Below are positions 51,201 to 63,000 of a stretch of 64,000 nucleotides of DNA, piece by piece. The DNA comes from Bilabrum cf. latius. Its lineage: Eukaryota > Bigyra: Bicosoecida > Bigyra > Bicosoecida. Within the stretch, counting starts at the first letter, position 1. Every line of letters starts with the position of its first letter. The notes beneath the pieces were generated by a model. It was not told the origin of the DNA. It worked only from the letters and a program-made list of their open reading frames with translations, and made no database searches. Where the stretch lies: assembly GCA_965178125.1 (NCBI GenBank), contig OZ237740.1:620001-684000 (forward strand), read 5' to 3'. The translations under genes were made by a program, and so were the position numbers.

Positions 51201-52030
51201 TCCGGCAGTCCGGCTGGGCGGGCGGCAGCGGGTTCTGCGGCAAGGCCAAGTTCTGGAACGAGACGGCGGACGGACCCGGTCTCAACACCAACAACCTCAT
51301 TCCGCTGGCGGGCACGCTGCGATCGGTCCACTTCCAGGGCTACTGCTTGGCTGGCATCTGCCACGAGTGCGACCCCAACACGTGGGCGCAGAACGGAGCT
51401 GCCCAGGAGGTGCCCGGCAAGACGTGCCTGAACGGACGCATCGTGCAGACAGTGTCCGTAGACGGCACCCTCCGCACGCTCAGACAAGACGTGCTGGGGG
51501 CGTCCCAGATCGGGGCCTCTGCCCTCCTTGGTGCGCTGGTGCTGGGCCTGTTCGTGCACACGATCTACGCCGCCAATAGGCACAGGCAGCTGTTCGGAGC
51601 GCCCAAGATGGGCTGCTGCGAGTGCCTGTGCGACACGCTGCAGCCGTGGCAGTGCTGCGCAGTCGAGGCGTCGAGGATGCCATTGGCCTGCAGCACGTGC
51701 GGGCTGAGCCTGTGCTGCGATGAGTATGACCAAGGGGCGGGTCCCTCTCTCCGGCACATGAAGTGGTTCCAGGGGGTCAGGGTGGTGGCCGTGCCATCGG
51801 CGAATGGGGGCGAGCCGTAGCTGGCCTCGGGCACCTTCGTGGCCACTGTCCCCGCCGGCGGCATGCCCGGGGAGGAGACTGCTGCCGGGGGAGGGTCCCG
51901 AGTGCAGGAGTGGGGATCGTCGCCGGAATCTGCCTCGAGGACCATCAAGTCGCCGCTGCACCCGGGAGATGTGGAGCTGTAGGCGTGGGGTGAGTCGGGC
52001 AGGGCCCTAGATGGCGGCCGATCCACTTGA
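48257..52030 (+). CDS. Type I membrane protein with Cys-rich extracellular region
   Basis: 1129 aa in five exons: 48257-48314, 48346-48399, 48432-48535, 48618-49478 and 49718-52030 (introns 31, 32, 82 and 239 bp), seven TAG codons as Gln. The signal peptide is MLGRVALVCIILVIPALGA. A large ectodomain with many Asn-glycosylation sites ends in a Cys-rich module (about residues 740-930: CRGFQDCEG, TKCGDCKYT, SEGQYCQVQDSGFCKNQ, CDQDSYDTFGTC). A membrane span (SALLGALVLGLFVHTIYA) and a cytoplasmic Cys cluster (GCCECLCDTLQPWQCC, CSTCGLSLCCDEY) follow. No family recognised. Intron 2 (GTCAGC donor) is inferred because the frames on each side must be joined. The whole gene sits between direct repeats R1 and R2. 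Confidence 0.75.
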
Positions 52031-52731
52031 CACCTCCTGGCACATGAATGGCAGGGGTTATTGCTGAGTTGGTGGCTGTGGCGGCCGTAGGCCGGGCTGA
52101 CCAAGTTTGTTTGTCTTGCAGGATGGATATATCATGACTGCTCACTCTGAGGTGATCTGACCTAGTCTACTGGAATTGGAATCATTCTACGAATGTAGCA
52201 GCTTTTCGCTGTCAGCAAGAATCAGCATCACAGCGAAGCTGTTATATTCGCAGAGAAGAAGGACTCCATGACCCGCCCCTCGTCGTACTACGGGAAATAT
52301 TCGTCAGCGCCTTCCCCCAGCTGGGCGCAAACTCCCATGCAACGGCAGAGTTGGTCGACATGAGGCGCGTGTCCTCCTCCATGGCTCGAACAAAGCCCGC
52401 CTGGTCCGACATGGGCATCTCGAAGGGCAGAGCCAGGAGCGCTTCCTGCTGGCCAAGGTTAATCCCTCCAAGCCGCGTGCATCACACGACGGTGTTGCCA
52501 GCAAGGAGGTGATCACGGATGATGTTAGTTTTTCCGTGCTCATGGAGCACTTGATCAAGCTTGCCGTTACGCCGTCGTGAGGCAGAGGGTTGTGGGGATG
52601 AGCGCGTTTACCCCGTATTGCGGTGGTCATTGTCACTGCGCTGTACTCAGAGGCAAATTTTCGTGCAAATCGGGATGCAGCAGTATGCGCAGCTAACAAG
52701 CAGTAAACAAGCATTTCGTCCCAAATCTGTG
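52031..52731. other. Intergenic with Sec23 fragment and a short minus-strand ORF
   Basis: Contains most of R2. Just outside it, 52418-52242 (-) is a 58-codon ORF from ATG to TAA with plausible protein composition (GFVRAMEEDTRLM, AWEFAPSWGKAL). It abuts the repeat boundary and may be a broken piece of another gene. Confidence 0.35.
52421..52580 (+). pseudogene. Sec23 3' exon fragment
   Basis: Encodes the last ~52 residues of Sec23 (SQERFLLAKVNPSKPRASHD and on) with the same TGA, but no upstream exon exists here. It is a by-product of the R1/R2 duplication. Confidence 0.85.
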
Positions 52732-52843
52732 TCACGTGTGGCGGCGCCTCTTGCTTTGCTCCTCAGCTTCCGCGGTGCCGTTGGTGTTCCTGACTCCTTC
52801 TGCGCTGTCTTCGGGCCTAGGCCGCACCTGTCCCGCGCGTGGA
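52421..52843 (+). repeat. Direct repeat R2 (423 bp)
   Basis: Second copy of R1. It carries a non-functional fragment of the Sec23 last exon (52421-52580), changes there being mostly silent plus one Phe to Leu, and the working 3' end of the Kelch gene on the minus strand. Confidence 0.92.
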
Positions 52844-55119
52844 GAAGAAGGATGCCCTTCAATGCAACCCCCTTCAGCTGCGGCCGAGCTTGCTTTGGAG
52901 CTAGATCGCTCCCCCCTCTCCTGCTGTGTCTCTTGCGGAGCCTCCTCAAAGGAGTGAGGCAGCGTATGGTGGCCCAGGATGGACCGCAGCACCGGGGAGT
53001 CGTGAGGGATGTGCTTGCTGTGCAGCACGGCATGGACCCAGCCAGCTAGACCCCTGCAGGCCACCCGCTCGTCCCAAAGCACGAATTCTGGCGAAGCGAG
53101 CACCGTCCCCTCTCGCAGCCCAGAGGTCCCACACAGCTTCTCTCGAGGCTTGGGGCGACCGGTCTCATCCAGCTCGACTGGCTCATCCACTGGCTTCTGC
53201 CCGGCCGAAGGCACGACCACGTGAGGCTTAGACTAGGCTGCAGCACTACCGCTAGAGCTGAAAGAGGAAGAAGACGCGATAGGGTGCTGCCCTGACATGC
53301 TTCGCACCACGCCCGGGCCCGTTGGGTCCTCCTTCATGTGCGGTCGCAGGTACGAAGGCGGGTGGGCAACTTCGCCCCCAAATAGAAGCAATCCGGCACA
53401 CGCGTGATCGCTGGAATCGGCCGATCCAGGAGTGGCCGAGGACGCGGCAGATGCGTCGTGAGATAGCGCCGGCCCTGCGGCCGAGGACCGTGGACCAGCT
53501 GAGCCCTTGTTTGGCTGGGTCCAAGGATCCGCCCCAACGGGGGCACCGTGTGCGTCCAGAGCGCCGCGCACCCACATACCGCTGGACATGGTACGTATCA
53601 GCTCCGATCTACGAGCAAGATCCACGCTGGGTGACGGAGCCGAAGCAAGAGCCAGGTCGGCGGACCCCCCTCTCGGCAGCAGCGATACCTTGGTCCAATG
53701 CGCCCTGAGCACGTGCACCTCCTCTGGCGCATCAATCTCGCTCCCCTCACTCGATGGGCCTGCCGAGCTCAAACCGGCACCACCAGATGCCACCGTGGAC
53801 ACCTGCTTGGTGCCTGCCTCAGCAGCTGAGCTGACCTCATGCTCGCTGAGCTGCTCTCCCGTGTCAAGCAGGTGCAAGACGAACGCGTCTGTCATTGCCC
53901 CGTCCTCCATCTCGCCACATAGCACCACACTCCTCATCACATTGATGCCAGGAGCAGGTGCAGCTGAGTTTGTTTCAGCGTCGGGGCTCTGGTCCGGCCA
54001 CACCTCCACGTCGGGTAGCGACATACACACTGCGCCGCTGAAGGGTGGCGGGGACTCCCCGGTTGCAACCAGCCGGTACCACTCCCTGCCCTCCAGGTCA
54101 AACAGTCGCAGTTCCCTCGCCCCCAGCCTTGTTCCCTCGGTGTCCTTGCCCCCGAGCACAGCCATGTACCTGTCTCCCAGCAGGCAGCTGCAAGCCTGCC
54201 GCCGAGGGTGCGGGGGCGGGCAGCTCCCGAACTGCTGGATGCTGGTAGATTTCGAGCGGGAAATAGGGGGTGTTGGGGGCCCGCTTGTACACTGTGAATG
54301 TTCGGAAGAGGGCTTGACCCCGCTACCACTGGATGCCCCGACCGCTGGGGTACTTGGGGCGGCAGTAGCTGACTTGGTAGATCCAGGCTCGGGTGCAGTG
54401 CCGGATGCACTACTTTTCTTCTCATCTGGTGCTATTCCTCCCGAATGCAGGCATTCCCAGTCCAGCGTGTCTGCATCCAGCATCCACACGTCATTGTAGT
54501 GGGCCCACTTTGGCCCCAAGCCTCCGAACAGCAGCAGAGCACCCTCGGTCGCCCATTGCGTGCAGGCCGCAGAGCATCTCCCGGAGGGACCGGTCGCAAA
54601 GCCGGATTCCCCTCCGCTCCGCAGCTACCTCCATTCACTAGGCGACAGTCCCGCGCAAAGCTCACTTTTGCTGTCAAGGGTTCCCGAGCTGAACTCGTCT
54701 GAAAACACGAACCCGTCTTGCGCGCCACCAAACACGAGGACAGTATCGTCTGCGACAGCTAAGGCAGCGCTATATGCGGTTGCTTTGGGTCTACTGGTTC
54801 GCCTGAAGGTTTGAGCTTCGATTATTGGAAGCAGAGACACTTGGTCGAATCGAATGCTGATTTTCTGCGTTCTTGGCGTATAGTACAGGTCCTTGCTGAT
54901 TCCATCATGCAATAGAAGCGTGTTTCCACAAACTGCTGCACCAGCACCAGACGTTGGCTCCATGCCATCGCACCGGAGTGGAACACAGTGTAGACTATCC
55001 CTGCAAGAAGCTGCCCCTGCCATCGCCGCGATCGAGTCGGAATCGGCGCCGCATAGACTTTTTGATTCAACCCGTTCTTCGATCACGTGTGCTATAAATA
55101 GGGGCCTTTTCAATGGCAT
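52732..55119 (-). CDS. Kelch-repeat protein
   Basis: 795 aa from ATG 55119 to TGA 52732-52734, with TAG codons at 54625 and 53233 read as Gln. Kelch-type beta-propeller motifs are clear: DDTVLVFGGAQDGFVFSDEF, GALLLFGGLGPKWAHYNDVW with MLDADTLDWECL, YMAVLGGKD and GLLLFGGEVAHPP. Long Ser/Pro/Gly-rich inserts separate the blades. The start could be further up (the frame is open to 55248), but ATG 55119 leaves room for the divergent Pus1 promoter. The C-terminal ~37 residues are encoded inside repeat R2, and a decayed copy of this end remains at R1. Function not predictable beyond a protein-binding propeller. Confidence 0.8.
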
Positions 55120-55266
55120 TGTGTCAATTAGATTGTGTGCTCTACATCGTTCGAGAAGGTCAGTGAAAAACCCGATGAAGGTCTTCGCAATGGTACAGTG
55201 CAATGCACCAGTCTTGGATGCACTGCACTGTAGCAAGCCGCAAGGCACCCACTTTTTGTTCGCCCT
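55120..55266. promoter_or_regulatory. Divergent promoter region, Kelch and Pus1
   Basis: 147 bp between the chosen start codons. Includes a TATA-like gctataaataggg at 55091 just inside the Kelch 5' end, so its start could also be lower. Confidence 0.35.
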
Positions 55267-58200
55267 ATGGAAGGCAGCAGCGATACACCAGCGCAGGTTA
55301 CTGCACCCACTGCAACTGTGGTTGAAACTGTAACCGATACCAAGGCTGAGGTGGCGGCATCAGGGACCACAGATGGCAGTGGAGCCTCCAGACCCCAGGA
55401 GGGCACGCCCAAGCCGGACACAACGGAGCCAAAAGCCGGCAAAAAGAGGAAGCGGAAGCCTAAGAACAAATGGGCGATCCTGCTTGGATACTGCGGAACG
55501 GGTTACTGCGGGCTACAGATCAATAACAACGTGCCTACCATCGAGAAGGAGTTGTTGTAGGCTCTGGGAAAGACTGGATTGGTGCCACCGCACAACATGG
55601 ACTTCAACAAGGTGAGAGTACGTTCGTGTCTTCTATCATATCATGACGGACATAAATTTGTCGGCTAGTCTGATCTGATTGGGAGCGAACTGCGCGGAGA
55701 ACACCATGGCAGCGATCTTCGCTCTCAACCGCTCTCTGCGCACACAGGTCGGATACAGTCGTGCCGCACGCACTGACAAGGGAGTTCATGCATGTGGAAA
55801 CGTTCTTGGAATCAAGCTGGAGATGCACGATCACGAGAAGGAGGACGCCATTCGAGGACTGAACGCCGAGCTGCCGCCGACCATCCGTGTGTTTGACATG
55901 CAGAGGGTCACCTTCGGCTTCAGTGCCCGAACGTATTGCAGCTCCAGGCACTACGAATACCTCCTGCCCACAACTGCCCTACGTGATGTCTCAGACCAGG
56001 ACTTGCCCCTTGCCCGCGAGCCTCGGAGGGCACTCACCCAGGCGCAGAAGCTGGCACTCCTGCAGGAGGCATAGGCCAAGGAGGAGCAAAAGAAGGCTTC
56101 CGCTTCCGGCGCGAGCGATGGGGCAGCTGGCGGCCAAGTTGCCATGCAGGATGGAGAGAATAGGAGCGAGGCAGGGGGTGCTGCCGCATCCTCGTCGTCC
56201 TCGTCCTCGTCCTCGTCCTCTGCAGCACTTGCGGCTGCGGCGGGCACTACTCCAGAATCAGGCCCAGACAAGGAGCATGAATCGACCGAGAATGCAGAGA
56301 AGCGAGCAAGAATCATTAAGGCCCTTCAGCAGGACCCGCTCGTCACACGATCTGCCTATGAGGGCAGCGGTGTTGGCCTCGGCATAGTGGGCGGGGATCC
56401 ATTTTCCTGGGTCGAGGCAGCTGACCTCGCCGGGCCATGGTTGGCGCCAGCAGCACCTGTGGGAGCAGCAGCACCTGCTGCCTCTTCTTCGGGTGCAGCT
56501 CCTATGGAGGACGACAGCGCGGGTCAGCCTTCTTCGGGTGCTGGTAGCAACGAAGGGAAGCCGGCACCGCCCTCGTCTGCATCGTCTTCTTCCTCCTCCT
56601 CCTCCTCGGCATCAACCACTGCCGCAGGCTCGGCCGCCCCTGCGCCGGCCCCGGCCTCCCGAGGCAACTCTTCAAGCAAGCTGCCGTGGAGCTGGAGCCT
56701 GCTGCTGACGATGCCATTCAGCAAGCCTGCCCCCGGATAGTCACCAGCGGGCGGTGCCACAAGCCAGTAGGACCGCGTGGCAGCCATCCAGTCCGATTCG
56801 TTTGCAAATGGTAGCGCTTTTGCAGCTGGGCGCATCGAGGAACTTTGCGTGTTGGCTGCCGACTGCAAGAAACAGAGGGATTGGGGGTATCGCGTCAGGC
56901 CCGCGCGGCTGCAGCTGCTGCGCGATGCCTTCAAGTGCTTTGTGGGCACGTACAGCTTCCACAACTATACGCCCAGGCTGAGCGCCGGCGATGCTCAGGC
57001 CAAGCGAACTATCCTTGACATCACAGTATCAGAGCCATTCCTGGTGGCCAAGTCGGGCCGCATGCCGGGCGTGAAGGCAGTTGACCGTGCGGCTGCCAAA
57101 GCCACCCACGCCATGTCGGTGCGCGCCAGGACGCTGGGCAAGGGTAACCCAGCCCGTTTCAGAAAGAGGCAGGCTGCAACGGCGGCTGGAGGGGCCAAGG
57201 CAGCGGCTGCTGCCGGCTAGGCTGCGATGGAGTCCGAGTCCCGGCCCACTCAGGCATCCTCCTCCTCCTCCTCCTCCTCCTCGTCCTCCTCGTCTCCGGC
57301 AGCTGCAGCGGAATCAACGCCCACGGCAGTGGATACGTCGCCTTCGGCTGGCATGCCGGACGCTGCCGGTCCTAGCAGTGGAGCTGGCGCTGATGAAGCA
57401 GCTCCCATGCGGTCGAATAGGGCGGCCGGGCAGACTGGCAGCTAGGCATAGGCTGCCATGGATGACGACGAGGAAGGCGATTCTGCTGCTGCAGCTGGCA
57501 AAGAGGAAGAGGAAGAGCATGATGAGGGGGAAGAGGAAGAAGAAGAAGCTGTGCCTGCCCTGACTCAGGCGGATCTTGAGAAGGCAGGGCCGGATGGCGC
57601 TCTAGAGTTCGTGCGCATTTCGCTGCATGGTGCCTCTTTTGTGCTGAACCACATCAGACACATGGTGGGCATGGCTGTCGACGTAGCACGCGACTGGGCC
57701 CCTCTTTGGATCGTGCCCATGTCGCTCGACGAGGTGAATCTGTATGCCCCGCTGGCACCGCCGGACGGCCTATTCCTACACTCTGCCGAGTTTGATCGGT
57801 ACAACGAGCGCTACAAGGAGACGCATGCGCTTCTGTGCCTGCATGAAGGCCCCGCGAAAGAGACGATGACAAGGTTCAAGGAGCAGTTCATATGGGGACA
57901 TATCGCGAGGTAGTGCGCCTGGCAGCGGCCGTACGAGCAGTGGGTTGAGAACGAGCTGGATCGACGCAAGCACGGCATCTTCTGGTACAGGATGCGCAAG
58001 CACGGCCTAGACCTGCGCAGGCAGCTGGGGCACACAAGCAAGGAGTCCATTGAGGTCGCCATCTTCCGAAATTTCGCGAGGATGCAGCGGGAGATAAACC
58101 CCGGGCTCAAGCACCACGAGGTGAAGGATGAGTTCAAGCGGAGGAAGCGGGCGGGGGAGTTCCGTGACGCCATGCAGCAGCAGCTCATGAATGCCCGTGA

Positions 58201-58513
58201 CGGGAGGGTGACATCAGTGGGCCAGGGCTAGGGCTAGGGAGGAGGAGAAGGAGAGGGCGCCGATGGGGAGAGGCCTCTAAAGATGGCCCGCGTGTTCACT
58301 GGTAAGGACATGGGCCTGTCTTTCTCCAGGGGAAAGAAGGGCGGCAGGCTAGGACGTGGGCGGGGTGGGGGCCGCGGGGGCGGTAGGGGTAGGGGTGGCG
58401 GACGAGGGCGAGGTGGGGGCCGCGGGGGAGGCGGGGGGGGTCGTGGTGGTGGGGGTCGTGGTGGTGGGGGCCGCGGTCGAGGCGGGGGGCGTGGAGGGGG
58501 GCGAGGGCGGTGA
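55267..58513 (+). CDS. Pus1/TruA-family tRNA pseudouridine synthase with RGG tail
   Basis: 1036 aa; exons 55267-55611 and 55748-58513 (intron 136 bp), ten TAG codons as Gln, TGA at 58511. Core motifs: WAILLGYCGTGYCGLQINNN, TIEKELL-TAG-ALGKTG, GYSRAARTDKGVHACGNV (catalytic Asp about residue 125), GFSARTYCSSRHYEYLLPT, CFVGTYSFHNYTPRL and SLHGASFVLNHIRHMVGMAV. These are Pus1 strings, but acidic, poly-Ser and Ala/Pro-rich inserts of ~200 and ~130 residues interrupt the catalytic domain. The last ~60 residues are RGG/GRG repeats (58330-58513), typical of RNA-binding tails. Pus1 modifies tRNAs and other RNAs, mainly in the nucleus. Confidence 0.9.
58330..58513 (+). repeat. RGG-box coding low-complexity repeat
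   Basis: G-rich tandem sequence coding GRGGGRGGG-type repeats at the end of the Pus1 gene. Long G runs on this strand could form quadruplexes in DNA or mRNA. Confidence 0.8.
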
Positions 58514-60010
58514 AAAGGTGCTTTATAACATGTATCTTGAGACAACATTCATCATGCGCGGGTCAAGGGCACTGGCTAGCTGCACCCTGCGGGGATGGGC
58601 TGGCAGCCGGTGTCGAGTCGTTGCCGGTCAACAAGTACGAAGCCGTGTCTGTTGGAATCCCCATAAAGTGGCACGACCTCTTGAGACTGGTTGATCGGAG
58701 GAGAGCTGCCCTGCCTTCCGCCAACGCACTGGCTCTTTCATTGAATGCTCGCCTCGAATGGGCTTCCTCCAAGTCGTCACGCACGTGTAGCGTACATTCA
58801 GCTGCGTCTCTGGCGAGAATGCTACTCCATGTGCGACCACCACACATGTCTTCTCCACCTCTCGACTGGTACATTGCCAGCAGTCGCCCCTCTTCCACAC
58901 GTCGCCTCGCAGTCGCAGTCCAGGAGGATTGGCCAGACCGGGTTCGGTGATCCACCGTAAGAAGCGCTTCCCTGGAATCCAAATCGCAGGAGGTTGCTGG
59001 TGTATTCAATACTAGCCTAGTCTTGTATGCCTCACTCCACCCTGAAGAAACGGGTCTTCTCTCTTGCGGACTTGTTGCTTCTCCTTCAGCTACGCGATGC
59101 AGATTGCCCTACAATCGACCTCGGAGGCCCGCGATAGCGTTCGCACCCAACCTATTGCGTTCGACACATGAGTCCACGTTGGTTATCAGCCGCGCTCGGA
59201 GCCTTTCCGTCTCCATGTTTGCATAACTTGGAGTGACCTTGCAGTGCGACCAACGGATGCGATCCGAGGTTGCAACCACTCGCTGCAAAACGCATACTTG
59301 CGCATCATTCTGCGAATTATTGAGATTATTGGCATCAAATTAACACGCGCGCACCCTAAAATATATCATATCAGGCTCTGGCTCAGCGTAGCTTGCTCTG
59401 CTGTCTGATAAGGGGAGTCTGGGGGACCTGGTTCCATCAAGCGTTGGATTGCCATGGCTCCGACTACGGGATCCCGAAATATATAGTTGGCCGTTCTCAC
59501 CATGGGTTTTATTGGAAGTACATGGGCATAGAACACAGCCTGTAAGAGAGCTGAGATTCGAGAGAATCAGAGTACAACATGTAGACCGTTTGTAGCACTT
59601 CCAGCCGATATCTTCTGGCATTCTATGTCACTTCTTCACAGTGTGGGTGCCCGGCGAATGGTCCGAATGTACCTAGCCATGTGGTGGAGGGGTCTAGATC
59701 CGAGATATATTTTGTATCGGACCAGATGGTAACGAGGCCGCTGTGACACGCTGCTCGGGCGACAGACCAGACCCTGTTCAGGATTGCAACGTTGGTCCTT
59801 GCGGTGAGACAGCATAAAGCTATGCAAATGCACATCCGATAGTTGAGCTCATGTTAATAAGGCTTGCGTCTCCTGCCCTTCAAGCCGCAGAAGCTCTTGA
59901 AGTTGGGCAATTTTCTTGCCTGGCGCCGAACAATCCTTTATCCTGTCCTGCCGCGTGTAAGTAGACTCGAATGGCAGTTGTGCTGACTATCATCTAGTGA
60001 CGTTTCCACT
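58514..60010. other. Long intergenic stretch before the C2 gene
   Basis: 1.5 kb. Two overlapping antisense ORFs of ~146 codons (58510-58950 + and 59009-58563 -) are open; neither has a recognisable domain, so I do not call either as a gene. A GTAAGT...CATCTAG pair at 59957-59997 could be a 41-bp intron of the downstream gene, but I found no in-frame ATG exon for it. Confidence 0.35.
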
Positions 60011-63000
60011 ATGTACCGGCACCCCCCTCGCATCGGTTTTGCTCCAAACCCCGCAGTCAGGGCAGGTGGTGACGTCAAGGTGATCGTGAGGTAGGCGCGG
60101 CTGCTCCCAGACCTCGATGGGTTCGGAGTAGCGGGTGGCGACACGGATGCGTACGTGCGCGCCACCATCGGGTTCATGTCCAGAGAAAGCAGCGTAGTCC
60201 AGGACTCGAACAATCCTCGCTGGCCCGCGAACCGGGAGGGGGTGCCAGAGGGGTACGGACACGAGATGAGCTTCGGGGTGAGGGACAGCGGGGAGACGAT
60301 CGAGATCCAGCTGCTGGACCGAGACGGCGGATTCGAATTCGGAGACGACCTCATCGCATCCTTCCAGGCGGTGGTTCCCGGTTGTTCCCCATTCCGAGGC
60401 TCCGAATGCGCGGAGAAGAGCTTCCTGCCCGTCGATCCCCAGGTGCCCTGCTACAGGGAGCGGAACGCGTCCCTGCCGGTTCTAACCTCCAGCTGCCTGC
60501 TGATCGAGGTGCGGGTGACGCCCATCCAGATCCAGCCCATGCGCACGTTCGATGACGATCTATACAGGCCCACTCTCGACATCGCCACGACGTTCCCGGC
60601 CTCGACAGGCAGCGGAGGGGTTGAGTTCGGTGCCGTTCCATACCAGACCGCGCTGGGCACGCCGGGATCCGAGGCGCTCGTGGCTGCCGCGGAGCGCTTC
60701 GTCGACGCTCGGCGCTCCATCCTAGTGCGAACTCGCCGCGGAGATCAAGGACTGGTATCGGATGAGTACGTGCGGTTCACCGTGTCGCTAGCCAGCGACG
60801 TGTACATCTTCGTGCCTGCCCAAGACCTGCAGTCCAACGTGCAGCCGCCATGGCTCGTAGAACGAGGCTTTGAAGAGACCGACACGTTCGCGAGGTTTGA
60901 GGGCAGGGTGGGGTCTGACCTGGACGTGGGATCGAGAGGGTTCAAGAAGAGGTACAGAGAGGGCGCTACGGTGTCTCTGCCATCATACTACAGGCCGAGG
61001 GATGCAGAGCTCGTCAACGGCACGCTGGAGGTGCCGAGGCAACTCACCGCGAGTGACATGTACTTTGTGGCGGTGCGTCACGCGGTGATCGACGACTCGC
61101 CGCCACCGCCCTCCGGCAAGGAGTTCGAGAGGGACAGGTTCCTTGAGCTGCTGCCCGAGTTCTTCATCCCCGCTGCATTCCTCACCATCCTCTCGGCAAC
61201 GTTCTTGCACCGCGTGAGGTACCGCCTTGACGAGATCGAGCCATATCTGACGACCCGTGTGCTTCCAGAGACTCCGAATGAGGAGAGTCGCAGGGCCAAC
61301 GCGTAGGTGGGCGTGTACAGCTCCAAGCAGAGAGCCCAGATGGATCTTCTGGCTGGTCTTTTCCTCTCGCACGGCAGGACAGCCGCCAACCTGAGGTATC
61401 GTAGGCACCTGTTCTGGATGGGCCTTGCCATGCGAGTGCTGGTGTGCCTGCCCATGCCCATCGTGATCATGTGGGGAGCTGTGTGCGTGCAGCAAGTGTC
61501 CCCTGCTCAAGTTGGCTGGGGCATCCTGCTGGTTGGGCCTGCTTTGCTCATAGGTGGCTTGGCCATGGGGCAGTGGTATCACGCCAACTGGCGGGCGACT
61601 CAGTTCGTGGTGCAGTGCTTCGCGGCCTCTGGTGTTTTGATTCTCGTGTACCTCGTCGTGGTTGTCTTCGTGGACCCTCTGCCTGTGTCCGCACCTGCTG
61701 TTGCCTCCGTGTTCCTGACACTGGGCTTCCTGCCTCTCGTTTGGATTGCGTTCAACGCCAACCCTCACGGTCGCACGAACATATCTCGCCTGGCCGCCAA
61801 GGCACGTACCCACGCAAAACTGGGGCAGGCAAAGAAGCGGCTGAGGCAGCTCGGTGCCATGGGGGCCCTGGGCCGGGCTGCTCTATCGGTCGCTGCCGCC
61901 GGGGAAGGCGATGGAGACGGCAGTGCGGACGAAGGCAAGGGGCGGGGAGGGGCCACAACACAGCTGCTGGCTCAACTGGGCCACGCCACGGGTGGCTAGA
62001 CCGAGGACGCAGAGGCTGAAGCCGCGGCTATCGCTGCTGCGGGTGGTGCAGCGGCCGTGTCTGGGGCCCGTGGTGCCGATGCTCTCGAAGGGGTCAGCAC
62101 GACCGCCCTGCAGGCGGCTGCGTACGAGATGGACCGGCGACTGAGCGCGCCGTATTGGCTCGAGGGCGGTGCCAGGGATGCTGAAACCGTGGACGATGGG
62201 GGCGGGGGGAGCCGCAGCGCCGCTGCGCAGTCGGCTGCCAAGGGCCAGGAGCAGCCGATCGCTCAGCTGCTGGGCGAGGAGCTCTACTCGATCCACGCCG
62301 CACACCCCTCGGGTGCGTTCCGGGCCGCTGATCCGATCCACATGTGGAGCCAGGTGGGCAGCAACGAAGGCGTAGACGAGGACTCTGCCAGGCTGGCAGC
62401 ACAGGCGGCCAGGGACAGAGGAGATATGGACGCGGCTTCCAAGGCAGCGGCTATCGTGGCCCGGGCGGCGGATTCGCGGGCTCGGCAGCTGCGGTGGGCC
62501 TACGCCATGTCTGCTAGCTGCCTGCTGGCCATGGCGGTGATCACGTGGGGTGTCGTCCCGGACTACCCGCACCTCGGCGCTGCTGCAGGCGCGTTTACTC
62601 TCGTGATCGACCTAGTGATGCTCACCAGCCTGCGTTCAGGGCTGTTGCTGTGGAGCCCCGGGTACATGTGCACAATGATGGCTCTGCAGCGTGTGTTCAC
62701 CGCGGCGTTCCTCGGGAGGTACTGGCTGGTTGGCTTCACCCTGGCTTTCCTTGTCATGTGCACCGCCCTGGCCGTGGAGGCGGTCTCGCAGTACCTGCCG
62801 CTGACCGACCCGTTGGATGCCGGTGCTGTGGCATACCTGGACGCCGATCTGAAGGCTTCCGAACGCGCTGGATTCGGTGGTGCCACTGCGTCTTCCCGAG
62901 GACAGAAGACCCCAAAGAAGAGAAAGGCTGTCGCCGGCTTGCCTGAGCCCATTCCTGCCGATGCGTCAGGGTCACCGGCGTTCGGTAGCACTATTTTGTG

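Noticed and set aside
48257-52030. HAP2/GCS1 gamete fusogen or tectonic
   Set aside because: Signal peptide, Cys-rich region and single span invite the idea, but I could not find the conserved HAP2 domain pattern or the tectonic Cys pattern.
58510-59009. Small genes on either strand after Pus1
   Set aside because: Two ~146-codon ORFs overlap in antisense; at most one can be real and neither shows a recognisable motif.
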